In this document: piece by piece, positions 42,679-51,459 of the stretch
Numbering within the stretch: position 1 is the stretch's first letter
Layout: each line of letters begins with the position of its first letter
Assembly (NCBI RefSeq): GCF_007750855.1
Contig: NZ_CP036291.1
Coordinates: 682,001 to 746,000 of the forward strand
Length of the DNA: 64,000 bases
Reading direction: 5' to 3'
Origin: Pirellulimonas nuda
GTDB taxonomy: Bacteria; Planctomycetota; Planctomycetia; Pirellulales; Lacipirellulaceae
Made by a program: the position numbers and the translations under genes
Notes under the pieces: generated by a model
What the model was told of the DNA's origin: nothing
The model's input: the letters and a program-made list of their open reading frames with translations, nothing else
Databases searched by the model: none

Positions 42679-43935
42679 CAGGGCGATCGCACCATAACTC
42701 ACCTCCCGCACAGGACTTCAAGCCGATACTGGTCGCTCCATGCGGCCGCGAGGCGTTTGTTCTTGACGCCCAGCTTGCGTGAGGTGTTGTTCTTGAGCAG
42801 GCTCAGCGCTGTCCTGCGCAGCAGGCTGAAGTTGGCGTCGGCGTGGCCTTTGCGGATGCGGCATTGGTCTTCGCCGAAGGTGACGTCTAGTTGCCAGTGC
42901 AACGCGTTCTCGATCGCCCAGTGGCCACGGACCGCGTCGGCGAACTTTTGGCCGCTGAGGTAGCGGCTGGCGATGTAGTAGCGGGTGTCGTGCGTCTGTG
43001 TTCCGTCGGCGTGGGTCGTGATGCGGCACGCCAGGCCGATCGCCTTGAGCCCGCGCCACTTGCTCCCCTCGTCGAACCCGTCCGGAAGCTTCGCTAAGTA
43101 GTAGTAGCGATCGTCCTGCCGGCCGTGCCCCTTCTCGTGCGACTCGGAGCGGCGGCAATCGATGCCGCTGCAATCGTCTTCGAGGTGGGCGGCGAAGAAG
43201 CCCTTGATCGCTGTGTGCAGATTGGGCTGGTTCCCCTTGACCGCCAGCACGTAGTCCCCCCCTCCCACGACGATCTGCTCGGCGATCTCCCGCTGGCAGC
43301 CCATCGCATCGATCGTCACCAAACACCCCTGGATTTCTAGGATATCCAGCAGCTTGGGAATGGCCGTGATCTCGTTGCTCTTCGCGTCGGTGACCACCTG
43401 CCCCAGCGCGATGTGATTGGCCGACGCCCACGCGCTGACCATGTGGATCGGCGCCTTGCTGCTCGCCGCGTCGAAGCTCCTCCGTAAGGTCTTGCCGTCG
43501 ATCGCGATCACCTGCCCTTCGGTCACCTCGTGCAACGCCGTGATGAAGCTCAGCAGGCACTTCTCGAACTCCGCCGGCTTGATCGCCGCGAAGACCGCGT
43601 TGAAGCGGTCGTGCGAGGGGACCCCACTGCTCATGTCCAAGAATCTCGCCAGCCAATCCTTCTTCTCCCGCGACCAGTCGGCGATCGCCACGAAGTCGTC
43701 CGCCCCGCTCAGCACCGCGCACAACGCCATCGCCACGATGTTCACCAGCGGGTAGGTCACCTCACGCCGACGCGGGTCGGTGAGGCCCTCGAAATGCTCC
43801 GCAATCCGCACGCTCGCCTTGGCGCCCATGCCCATCCCTCCAGGTCCCGCCGGCCGCCAGGCAACACCTGCTGCCATTCCAAACGCCGGCTTGCCTAGAG
43901 GGTCGCATATTGCCTAGCTTGGCGCAATCGCCGTG
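42679..43935 (-). mobile_element. ISAs1-family element 3, inserted in LRR gene
   Basis: 1257 bp with ends CAGGGCGATCGC (42679) and GCAATCGCCGTG (to 43935) and a 9-bp target repeat GAAAGCGTG at 42670-42678 and 43936-43944. Close relative of element 2 over its whole length. Confidence 0.94.
42699..43829 (-). CDS. ISAs1-family transposase (element 3)
   Basis: A 376-residue DDE transposase nearly identical to that of element 2: HFEGLTDPRRREVTYPLVN, QVIAIDGKTLRRSFDAASSK, CLVTIDAMGCQREIAEQIV and IENALHWQLDVTFGEDQCRI hold the N-terminal domain and the D, D, E residues. ATG 43829 lies eight bases after GGAGGG. An ATG two codons upstream lies too close to the ribosome site. The frame is complete and may be functional. 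Confidence 0.93.
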   Translation of the reverse strand: MGAKASVRIAEHFEGLTDPRRREVTYPLVNIVAMALCAVLSGADDFVAIADWSREKKDWLARFLDMSSGVPSHDRFNAVFAAIKPAEFEKCLLSFITALHEVTEGQVIAIDGKTLRRSFDAASSKAPIHMVSAWASANHIALGQVVTDAKSNEITAIPKLLDILEIQGCLVTIDAMGCQREIAEQIVVGGGDYVLAVKGNQPNLHTAIKGFFAAHLEDDCSGIDCRRSESHEKGHGRQDDRYYYLAKLPDGFDEGSKWRGLKAIGLACRITTHADGTQTHDTRYYIASRYLSGQKFADAVRGHWAIENALHWQLDVTFGEDQCRIRKGHADANFSLLRRTALSLLKNNTSRKLGVKNKRLAAAWSDQYRLEVLCGR

Positions 43936-44261
43936 GAAAGCGTGCGCTTGGTCACGTGATACTGCGGTCCTCAACGCTCTAACAATTACGAGCTGCGCAT
44001 TGTCTACTAGCTGAATTAACGCTTCCGCATCAAAGCCCGTAGACGACACGTTGAGCTCGCGAAGCAGCGGCAGTTCTCGCAGTGACTCAGCACAACGTCC
44101 GGTGATTTCTGTGTTGTACAAGTTCACTGCCTCAAGCATCTTAAGCTCAGTCAAGCAAGCCACATCGACGTCGCGAACTGCCGCACCACTAACGTCGAGG
44201 CGTCGTAGTTGAGTGCATTTCTCGATTCCACTGAGTCCGTCCTTTGGTAGCCCTGCGTTAG

Positions 44262-45808
44262 TACTACAGCGCTACGTTGATCTTGTTTGCGTTTGGGCGA
44301 TCGGCCATGTTGTTGGTGTCGCAGGGGGGCGACCTGGCGCAGGGCCGCTAGCATGGACGCCGATGAGATCCGCCGTTTGAAGCCGGAATTGACGAGTTAC
44401 TTGCACGAATTCGACGCCTGTTTCTCGCGTCGAGATACTCGTGCGCACTTGCCAACCTACGTCGAAGGCCAACTCTCCGAACTGCCCGCGAAGAGTTGCG
44501 AGCCGATGGCGCTGGCCGCCGGAGTGGCGCCGCGGACGCTGCAAGAGTTCCTGGCCCAGCACCGCTGGGACGAAGACGCCGTGCGCCGGCGACTCCAAGA
44601 GATCGTCCTCCGAGATCATGCGGGGCCGCACTCGATCGGCCTGATCGACGAAACGAGCGACGTCAAGAAGGGGGACAAGACGCCCGGCGTGCAGCGGCAG
44701 TACTGCGGCTGCGTCGGCAAGCAGGAGAACGGCATCGTCACGGTCCACTTGGGCTACGCGACCGGCGACTTCCACGCGCTGGTCGACGGCGAGCTGTTCT
44801 TGCCGGAGAGTTGGTCGGAGGACCGCCAGCGGTGTCGGGCCGCCGGCATTCCCGAGGACATGGTCTACCGCTCCAAGTGGAAGATCGCCCTGGAGCTTTG
44901 CGATCGGGCCGCGGCCCACGGCGTGATGTTCGACTGGCTGACGTTCGACGAAGGCTACGGCGGAAAGCCGCTGTTTTTGCAGGGCTTGGACGGTCGAAAG
45001 CAACGCTTCGTCGCCGAGGTCCCGACGACGTTCTCGTGTTGGACCGACCGGCCGCGCGTGACGGAGCGACCCTTTCGCCGCGGCGGTCGCGGCCGGCCCC
45101 GCAAGGTCCCGCGGTTGGTCGCCGCAGCGAGCGCCCCGCAGAGCGTGCAAGACCTCGCCGAGAACTGGCCCGAGCTGCGTGATCAAGCGTGGACCCGGTA
45201 CTACGTGAAGGACGGCGAGAAGGGGCCGCTCGTGTGGGAGGCGAAGCACGCCCGCATCGTCATGAAGAACGACGACGGGTTGCCGGGGATCGAACTCCAC
45301 CTGCTCGTCGCCCGCAACGCATTGAACCACGATGAGGTGAAGTATTTCATCAGCAACGCCCCGTCCGACACGACCATCGAGACGTTGTTGCTGGTTGCGT
45401 TCTCGCGGTGGCGCGTCGAACGGTGCTTCCGCGACCAGAAGCAGGAGATCGGACTCGATCAGTGGGAGGGCCGCTGTTACCTCGGTCTCAAACGCCATTT
45501 GATCCTGTCGTGCGTCAGCTACTTGTTCCTGGCCCGCTGTCGTGAACGGCTGCGGGGGAAAAAATCCGGAGGTCACGGTCTGCCAAGTCCACGCCGCCGT
45601 CGGCGCGCTGCTGCCGAGTTGGCAGCGTAACGGCCGGGCCTCGCCGACGCTCATCGAGCACACCGCCAACGTCATCCAGCACTGGCAACAACGCAACGCC
45701 GCCGCGCGGGCCTCCCACCGGAAGCGAACCCTGAAAAAACTGCGGAGAAACGGCATCATTCTCAAAGGCCTGATACGCTGCAGATGGACGTGACCTAGCG
45801 CTGTAGTG
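44262..45808 (+). mobile_element. IS701-family element, inserted in LRR gene
   Basis: 1547 bp, inverted ends (T/C)ACTACAGCGCTA (44262 and, reversed, to 45808) with the 4-bp target repeat TTAG at 44258-44261 and 45809-45812. TTAG fits the YTAR target preference known for IS701. Confidence 0.85.
44353..45793 (+). pseudogene. IS701-family transposase with +1 frameshift at an A6 run
   Basis: ATG 44353 (MDADEIRRLKPELTSYLHEF) starts a 425-residue DDE protein: HSIGLIDETSDVKKGDKTPG has the first Asp, DWLTFDEGYGGKPLFLQGL the second, and RWRVERCFRDQKQEIGLDQW the Glu region. At GGGGGAAAAAA (45554-45564) the frame that continues the family sequence (NPEVTVCQVHAAVGALLPSW to the TGA near 45793) is one base ahead, so the 0 frame ends at 45630 in an Arg/Ala tail. 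One extra A would explain it. The catalytic core is complete; only the C-terminal 80 residues are displaced, so some activity or slippage rescue is possible. Confidence 0.85.
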
Positions 45809-45827
45809 TTAGGCCAGAGAGAGTAAA

Positions 45828-46193
45828 TTGAGATCGCCTGGGCGCAAGTTGTTTGTCGTAATCCTTCTGGGTTACCAGCTATTCGCTATTCTCAACGTGT
45901 ATACGGATGGGTACTGCCTCCCCGCGACAAACGTGTATGCTCTGTGGGCGTTGTGTATGGCGGCGGCGCTGTGCGCTTTAGGCAGACGTTTCGGATGGGT
46001 CATGGCATTCTTGTCTGCTGGTTTGACTGCCAGCCTGTCGCTGATACCTACTCCGTCAAGTTTCTTCGGGCATGTTCTCATGTTCGTGGCATTCGGAGTC
46101 TTAGCGGGCATTGTTGTTGATTTCCTCACTTTTTCACCTGTAAGTTTGAGCCCTGACAACGCGAGGAAGGGAAGTGCAAAGCTCTCGCGATAG
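45828..46193 (+). CDS. Small four-helix membrane protein, orphan
   Basis: A 121-residue predicted membrane protein: KLFVVILLGYQLFAILNVY, NVYALWALCMAAALCAL, FGWVMAFLSAGLTASLSLI and HVLMFVAFGVLAGIVVDFL are the helices; the tail is Ser/Lys-rich. The only usable start is TTG 45828, with AGAGAG upstream, or a later GTG; the start is therefore uncertain. It is antisense to the last traces of the LRR gene and begins 19 bases after the IS701 end. Its GC content is lower than that of its neighbours. I do not recognise a family. Confidence 0.5.
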   Translation: MRSPGRKLFVVILLGYQLFAILNVYTDGYCLPATNVYALWALCMAAALCALGRRFGWVMAFLSAGLTASLSLIPTPSSFFGHVLMFVAFGVLAGIVVDFLTFSPVSLSPDNARKGSAKLSR

Positions 46194-46250
46194 GGTGCTA
46201 GAAGCCGTCGAGAACCAGTAGCCGGGCGCCTCTCTTCCGCAGCTCGCCCC

Positions 46251-46460
46251 ATGCAGCAACCGATCACCGGATACCACACCGACGACGACGGTCATTGGGT
46301 GGCCCAGCTCGCCTGCGGTCACAACCAACACGTACGCCACGACCCTCCGTGGCTGATCCGGGTGTGGGTCACCACCAGCAGCGGGCGCGAAGCGATGCTC
46401 GGACACCGGCTCGGATGCAAGAAGTGCGACGAGCACGCGGCCCCCGGCCCGCGCCCCTAA
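46251..46460 (+). CDS. DUF3565 family protein
   Basis: A 69-residue protein: MQQPITGYHTDDDGHWVAQL, ACGHNQHVRHDPPWLIRVWV and GHRLGCKKCDEH are characteristic of the DUF3565 family. The regularly placed Cys and His (CGH, HVRH, CKKC) suggest zinc binding. It starts at ATG 46251 after the tail of the orphan membrane protein. Function is unknown; the family usually consists of short stand-alone proteins of this length. Confidence 0.88.
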   Translation: MQQPITGYHTDDDGHWVAQLACGHNQHVRHDPPWLIRVWVTTSSGREAMLGHRLGCKKCDEHAAPGPRP

Positions 46461-46624
46461 CATTCGCAGCAGTGGCGCAGTAGCCGCGCGGGTCCGAGGG
46501 TCCGCCGAGGGGGCGCCGGCTTACGCCTGCGACCCCGGCCACCCGACCGGATCGTGCTTGACCCAATCCCCCCCGCCCCCTAACCTGCCGCCGCGTCTTC
46601 CGGGTCAGACGGGGCGAGGCGGCC

Positions 46625-47536
46625 ATGCAAGCGATCCACGCGGTCACGATCGGCGTTTGCGCGTCGCTTGTCGGTTGTGTCTCGCTCAGCCCCCCGGGCG
46701 TGCGTTCGATCGACGACGCCATCGTCTACCAACCCGCGAAGCACTACGCAGAGGCGATTCATCCCGCCGACTTCGTGCCCGAGGATGCGTTCTTCGAGGC
46801 AGACGACGGCGTAGCGCTGCATGGCTGGTACTGCCCGGTCGCGTCGCCGGAATCGATCATCCTCTTCGCCCATGGCAACGCCGGGAATGTGGCCGACCGG
46901 TGGATGGTCGCCCGGCAGCTCAACCAGCACTGCAACGCCAGCGTGCTGTTGTTCGACTACCGGGGCTACGGCCGGAGCGAGGGGACGCCGTCAGAGCCCG
47001 GCCTGCTGCGCGACGCCCGGGCCGCCAGGGCGTGGTTGAGCCAACGCGCGGGCGTGCCGGCCAGCGACATCGTGCTCTACGGCCAGTCGCTGGGGGGCGG
47101 GGTGATGGTCGACTTAGCGGCGAACGACGGCGCACGGGCGCTGGTGCTTGAGAGCACGTTCACGTCGCTCCCAGACGTCGCTCACGACGCTCTGCCGCTG
47201 CTGCCCACGCGGCTGCTGATGCGCAACCGCTTCGACTCGCTCAAGAAGATCCAGCGGTTCCACGGGCCGACCTGGATCGCGCACGGCGACGCCGACAGGG
47301 TGATCGACATCGAGCACGGCAGAAAGCTGTACGCCGCCGCGAACGAGCCCAAGCAGTTCGTTGCGGTTCCAGGACAGGGCCACAACTGGGTCCCCAACGG
47401 CATGCACCTCGCGCAGTTGCGAAGGTTCCTGGAATCCGCCGGCAAGGCGGCCGGAGACCCGCTCGGCGAGATCGACGCATCGGCGGCCACTTCCAAGTCG
47501 GGCTGGTCGCCCCATCCGCCAAGCCCATCAACCTAG
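46625..47536 (+). CDS. Alpha/beta hydrolase lipoprotein (BEM46/ABHD17-like)
   Basis: A 303-residue protein with a lipoprotein leader (VTIGVCASLVGC, lipobox L-V-G-C) and a serine-hydrolase domain. ILFAHGNAGNVADRW is the oxyanion-loop HGNxGN, YGQSLGGGVMVDLA the nucleophile elbow (GxSxG), HGDADRVI the acidic residue and GQGHNW the catalytic His. FDYRGYGRSEG is also typical of the BEM46 group. It is expected on the outer side of the inner membrane or in the outer membrane. A Pro/Ser tail ends the protein. The substrate is unknown. Convergent with the sulfatase gene. Confidence 0.88.
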   Translation: MQAIHAVTIGVCASLVGCVSLSPPGVRSIDDAIVYQPAKHYAEAIHPADFVPEDAFFEADDGVALHGWYCPVASPESIILFAHGNAGNVADRWMVARQLNQHCNASVLLFDYRGYGRSEGTPSEPGLLRDARAARAWLSQRAGVPASDIVLYGQSLGGGVMVDLAANDGARALVLESTFTSLPDVAHDALPLLPTRLLMRNRFDSLKKIQRFHGPTWIAHGDADRVIDIEHGRKLYAAANEPKQFVAVPGQGHNWVPNGMHLAQLRRFLESAGKAAGDPLGEIDASAATSKSGWSPHPPSPST

Positions 47537-47563
47537 AAGGCGCCCAAGGCGCCTAGCGCCCCG

Positions 47564-48946
47564 CTAGTTCGGCCGCTCCAAGTGCTCCAGCCCCTTGTCG
47601 CCGGTCTCCGCGATCCAGCCATCGACCAGCCCCCTCAGCTCTTCGAGCGTCGGGCGGTGCTCCGCGGACTCCGCTAGGTTGTTCAGCTCGAACGGGTCTT
47701 CCACAATGTCGTACAGCTCCTCGGCCGGCTTGGTCTGGGCCACGATCGTCTGTTGAGCGCTGGTGAGCTTCCCCTCCGCCGCGAGCCGCTCGATGACCGG
47801 CAGCATCGGGCGGTTCTCTCGCACGTACTCGCACTCGCGGTAGCCGTTTTCGGGGTTGTAGTTGCGGATGTACTTGTAGCGGTCGGTGCGCACGCAGCGG
47901 ATGTGATCCATCACCTCGTCGATCAGGTCGCGCGCCGCGAACACGTGGTCCCGGGACTGTGCGTTGGGGCCCAGGATCGGCCGGCCGTCGAGCCAATCGG
48001 GGAGCCCGTCGGCCCCCCCGTCCGCACCCCCCACGCCGGCGATCTCCAGCACGGTCGCCGAGACGTCGATCATGCTCACCAGGCTCGTCTCGACCGAACC
48101 GGGCGCCACGTGGCCCGGCCAGCGGATCACCAGCGGCACGCGGATCCCCGGGTCGTACAGCCAACACTTGCCGCGCAGGTGGCAGCGGCCGTTGTCGCCG
48201 ATGAAGATCACGACCGTGTTGTCCGCGATCCCCTCGCGGTCGAGCCGCGCGACCACCTGGCCCACCTGGGCGTCCATCGCCTCGATCGCGTCGAGGTACA
48301 TCGCCCAGTCCAACCGGCACGCGGGGTCGTCCGGGAAGTAGGGGGGGAGCTCGACCTTGGCGGGGTCGACCGGGTGAGGCGAACGCCGCCGCACGTCGGT
48401 CCAGCCCCGGCCCGGGTTGCGGTGGGTGCCGTACAGCGTGATCTGCGCAAAGAAGGGCTGACCGGGCCGGCGGGCCTGCCAGTCGGGGCCGTCGAACAGC
48501 GGGTCGGCCTCGAAGTTCAGGTCGGTCTTGTCGGAGTAGCCGCAGCCCAGGGCGGTGTAGTAGCCCGCTTCGCGCAGCAGCCGCGTGATCGGCACGACGC
48601 CGGCCGGCAGCGTCACGCCGCTGCGCCGCTGGTCCTGCGTGCCGGTGCGGGTCTGGTAGACGCCTGTCATCATCGCGTTGCGCGAAGGGGTGCAGGAGGG
48701 GGCGGTGCAGAAGGCGTTGGTGTAGCGGGCGCCTTGCGACGCCAGCGCGTCGAGGTGCGGCGTCTGGACGGCCGGCTCGCCGTAGCAGGCCAGCTCGGTG
48801 CTGATGTCCTCGGCCATGATCCAGACGATGTTGCTGCGGGCGCCAGCGGCGAGAACGGCGGGCGCCAGCAGACCGACAAGCAGCGAGGAAGCTACCAGCG
48901 TGGAAGCGAGCAGTCGCGCAAGCGCGTTGGATGGTGCGTGTTTCAT
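47564..48946 (-). CDS. Secreted sulfatase, second family member
   Basis: A 460-residue S1-type sulfatase, not closely similar to the one at 38625. Signal peptide LASTLVASSLLVGLLAPAVLA; metal-binding MAEDISTELACYG; formylglycine motif C85-T-P-S-R; then VVIFIGDNGRCHLRGKCWLY (DNG) and GIRVPLVIRWPGH. It keeps WLYDPGIRVPL, as in the heparan/iduronate-type S1 subfamilies, so N- or O-sulfate removal from polysaccharide is plausible but unproven. It starts at ATG 48946. It lies between the two IS1182 copies, whose movement could carry it. Confidence 0.92.
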   Translation of the reverse strand: MKHAPSNALARLLASTLVASSLLVGLLAPAVLAAGARSNIVWIMAEDISTELACYGEPAVQTPHLDALASQGARYTNAFCTAPSCTPSRNAMMTGVYQTRTGTQDQRRSGVTLPAGVVPITRLLREAGYYTALGCGYSDKTDLNFEADPLFDGPDWQARRPGQPFFAQITLYGTHRNPGRGWTDVRRRSPHPVDPAKVELPPYFPDDPACRLDWAMYLDAIEAMDAQVGQVVARLDREGIADNTVVIFIGDNGRCHLRGKCWLYDPGIRVPLVIRWPGHVAPGSVETSLVSMIDVSATVLEIAGVGGADGGADGLPDWLDGRPILGPNAQSRDHVFAARDLIDEVMDHIRCVRTDRYKYIRNYNPENGYRECEYVRENRPMLPVIERLAAEGKLTSAQQTIVAQTKPAEELYDIVEDPFELNNLAESAEHRPTLEELRGLVDGWIAETGDKGLEHLERPN

Positions 48947-49124
48947 CCACTCAAACCTAGTTGGCGCGGGGCGATCCTGCCATTGCTTGGGAAAAAGGCG
49001 TCAGGAACCTCTTTCGTTGACTTGTGGACGAGCGCCGCGGCCGGCTAACCTCGGCGAGTGGGACGACCACGCCGGGCCCCCTAGTGCGCGACGCCTTCTT
49101 GTCACCCGGGGGGGCGTTGTGCCG

Positions 49125-50537
49125 CTAGCAGCCCGTTGATCTAAGCGCATACTCCTGTGGCCCGCCAACTGTGAGCAGTTGGAGGCGTGACTCTGTAGGC
49201 CGGGCTCCCAGGCGAGCATGTGTGTCCCACAAGTTCTTCATCGCCGCGATGAGAAGCCAGGCGAGCTGCATAAGCCCGGCGGAGCCACCTTCGCCCTGCA
49301 GGCCCCTCGGCGTGCCGATCCCGAACAGCTTCCGCATTACCAGGCCCAGGTTCCGCACCAGCGCCGACGTCAGTAACCGCTTCCTCACCTTGTCGATCCC
49401 CCGCAGCCATGTGCGGCGTGACCCGCCGGTGTCGCACACGTGGGCGAAGCTGCGCTCGACCCGTTCACTCCTCAGCCGCTGGAGCCGTTTGTTCTTGGCG
49501 GTCTTGGTCCGCCGGCGGTTACCCTTCACCGCGCGCTGCTGCTCGACTGGCTTGGCGCTCAGACGCGACTCGCCGCGGCGCTTGGGCTCCGGCACATACG
49601 TCCGCACCCCGACCGACGTGACCAGTTCCAGCTGCTCGGCAGCGTGGTAGCCCTTGTCGGCAACCGCTTCTTCGATCTGCGCTTCCAGCCCAGCCTCTGA
49701 CAGGTGCGTCTGCGCCTCCATCACGCTGTCGCAGAGGGTCTTCGTGTCGCTGTGGTCGCCGTGATAGACCTCTGCCGCCAAGATCAGCTCCGTCTCGATA
49801 TCGACCACGTGCTCCGCCTTGTACGCCAAATGCGTGCGGCCGTCCTTGAGCTTGGTGATCCGTGCGCTCGGGTCGGTCGTGCTGACCCACTCGGCGTTCG
49901 AGACCCTTTTGTTCTTCCGCTTCTTATCGAAGCGGCGGACCTCTTCGTCGCTCGGCTCGTCTCCTTTTTCGATCACTCCTTCCTTCTTCATCAAGCCGAT
50001 GACGTACGCCTTCCAGTCTTCTCCTGTGTCGCGCCGCACGATGCTCTTCATCGCCGCATCGGCTTCAAGGGTAGTCGAATCGACCGCTACCGTCTTGCCT
50101 TTTAGCAGTCCCTGCTGCGCCGCCAGTTGCAGCACCAGCCGGAACACTTCCTGGTGGACTTCCAGCGGCAGGCGGTCGCGGACCCGGCTGAGCGTCGAGT
50201 GATCGGGGGTCGCCTCGGTCAGCGGAACGCCCAGGAACTCCCGCAGGCTGAGGCTGTCGGCGCACCGCCACGCGATGCCCCGCTGTGAACCGATCCCCTC
50301 GAAGTAACCCACCATCAACATCCGGAAGTAGACTCCCGGCGGGACCGACGGCCGCCCACGCGTGCCGGTCGGCTGGTAGTACGGCTCGCACAGCTTCTCG
50401 ACCTCGCGGTCGAAGCCCGCCTCGGAAAGCAGCCTATTGAGCCGCTTGTAGAACGCGTGCCCCTGACTCTTGGGCAGCTGCTGGGCCGTCACGAACAACA
50501 CGTCCTGCCGATCCCGCTCTCGCCTTCCCATCCCCAT
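49125..50537 (-). CDS. IS1182-family transposase (copy 2)
   Basis: A 470-residue DDE transposase, same motifs as copy 1 (KTVAVDSTTLEADAA, AVADKGYHAAEQ, RVERSFAHVCDT). Differences seen include VTAQQLP for VTAEQLP, IEKGDEPSDEEV for IEKEDEPSDDEV, KNKRVSN for KNKKVSN and DIETEL for DIDTEL. The stop TAG again comes from the terminal CTAG. Frame complete, so probably functional. Confidence 0.94.
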   Translation of the reverse strand: MGMGRRERDRQDVLFVTAQQLPKSQGHAFYKRLNRLLSEAGFDREVEKLCEPYYQPTGTRGRPSVPPGVYFRMLMVGYFEGIGSQRGIAWRCADSLSLREFLGVPLTEATPDHSTLSRVRDRLPLEVHQEVFRLVLQLAAQQGLLKGKTVAVDSTTLEADAAMKSIVRRDTGEDWKAYVIGLMKKEGVIEKGDEPSDEEVRRFDKKRKNKRVSNAEWVSTTDPSARITKLKDGRTHLAYKAEHVVDIETELILAAEVYHGDHSDTKTLCDSVMEAQTHLSEAGLEAQIEEAVADKGYHAAEQLELVTSVGVRTYVPEPKRRGESRLSAKPVEQQRAVKGNRRRTKTAKNKRLQRLRSERVERSFAHVCDTGGSRRTWLRGIDKVRKRLLTSALVRNLGLVMRKLFGIGTPRGLQGEGGSAGLMQLAWLLIAAMKNLWDTHARLGARPTESRLQLLTVGGPQEYALRSTGC

Positions 50538-50631
50538 CGCTTCGCTCCTGCTCAAGTCACGCTTTCGTCGGCGACGCAGTTTAGCGCCAAGGGGTTGGTC
50601 GGGGGAGTGGCATTTTTCAACGGGCTGCTAG
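49125..50631 (-). mobile_element. IS1182-family element, copy 2
   Basis: 1507 bp, ends CTAGCAGCCCGTTGA (49125) and TCAACGGGCTGCTAG (to 50631), identical to copy 1 and in the opposite orientation. Together they enclose 7.4 kb (41749-49124). Confidence 0.94.
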
Positions 50632-50940
50632 GTCCGACGTGCCGGGGCGCAGGTCTTCCACACCTCCGCGGCTACTCGCCGGACGACCCCCGCGGCGGCA
50701 GGTGCGGCTCGGGCAGCGTGGGGGGCGTCGGATCTGAGGGCGGTGATGTCCACCGCCGTCAGATTGGGCGATAATCGAACCTGCCCAGGAGGGTCACTCC
50801 TTCGCTAGACAAATTGGCGCAGTTCCCCCCCTATGTGAGTCCCGCCTCGCCAATTCGTCCCTCACTCTCCGGTTCCACACGCACCTGCTATTGATACGTT
50901 AAAGGCGCAACTCAATCGCAGATCGTATAGACTTAGACAA
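50632..50940. other. Intergenic region after IS1182 copy 2
   Basis: About 310 bases. GC-rich at the left, becoming AT-richer from 50880 where the promoter of the orphan membrane protein may lie. I see no gene, hairpin or repeat here. Confidence 0.4.
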
Positions 50941-51459
50941 ATGGCAATTGCAAAACCAGTTCCTTGCCCTAAGTGTGGGCGGTCTATGGTTAGGTTCCTG
51001 CGATTCTTTGTTTCCGCGTTATTCTTAATCGGATTCATCCTGGCTTGTGCGTCTTGGGTGCGAGGCTACTGGTGGTCTGACCACGTTGGGGGGAAGTACT
51101 CTGGAAATAACTTCAGCCTTCAATCCGCTTGTGGACAATTCCGGCTGTCGACAGTTACCAATCCGCAGCCGCTCGCTTGGAGCTTTTATTCCACGAACCT
51201 GAACGCGGAAGAGATTACGTGGGTAGGACTGAAGTTGACACTCCCCGGAGTGAAACCCATAGTCGATTTTCCCGCTTTGAATGTGACTTGGACACCAGGG
51301 AGAAAGATCGTCTGGTTAAAGGCCTGGGTGCCAACCTATCTGTTTGCTTCCCTAGCGATTCTCCCTTGGATGAGATGGCCAATACGGTTCAGTCTTCGCG
51401 GTTCGTTGCTTGCTACGGCAATCATTGCTATTCTAGTGATGATCGCGAGTGCTTCGTAA
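50941..51459 (+). CDS. Orphan membrane protein with zinc-ribbon start
   Basis: A 172-residue protein: PVPCPKCGRSM (a CxxC knuckle), a first membrane helix (FFVSALFLIGFILACASWV), an exported middle part of about 80 residues, and two C-terminal helices (YLFASLAILPWM, then RFSLRGSLLATAIIAILVMI). The RFSLRGSLL segment resembles the FSLRTLL motif frequent in small planctomycete membrane proteins. Its GC content is visibly lower than the neighbours. ATG 50941 is chosen; ATG 50986 would remove the CxxC. Function unknown. Confidence 0.6.
   Translation: MAIAKPVPCPKCGRSMVRFLRFFVSALFLIGFILACASWVRGYWWSDHVGGKYSGNNFSLQSACGQFRLSTVTNPQPLAWSFYSTNLNAEEITWVGLKLTLPGVKPIVDFPALNVTWTPGRKIVWLKAWVPTYLFASLAILPWMRWPIRFSLRGSLLATAIIAILVMIASAS

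Larger units (their letters stand above)
41734..44257 (-). pseudogene. Leucine-rich-repeat protein gene cut by insertion sequences
   Basis: Read leftward, 44257-43945 encodes LRR units (CTQLRRLDVSGAAVRD, LEAVNLYNTEITGRCAESLR) up to RDQAHAF. Skipping ISAs1 element 3 and one target repeat, it resumes at 42669 with CLAHLKRQQALVESRELPWY and continues through DLSDSNVTDAALTQLCDA and ILGLASTAVTDECAQVL, to the end near FPVVVE. There the IS1182 end supplies a new stop; without it the frame ends two codons later. On the right it is cut by IS701 at 44258; 45813-45880 continues the frame on the far side but offers no start codon. The planctomycete-type LRR protein would exceed 400 residues. Confidence 0.85.
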
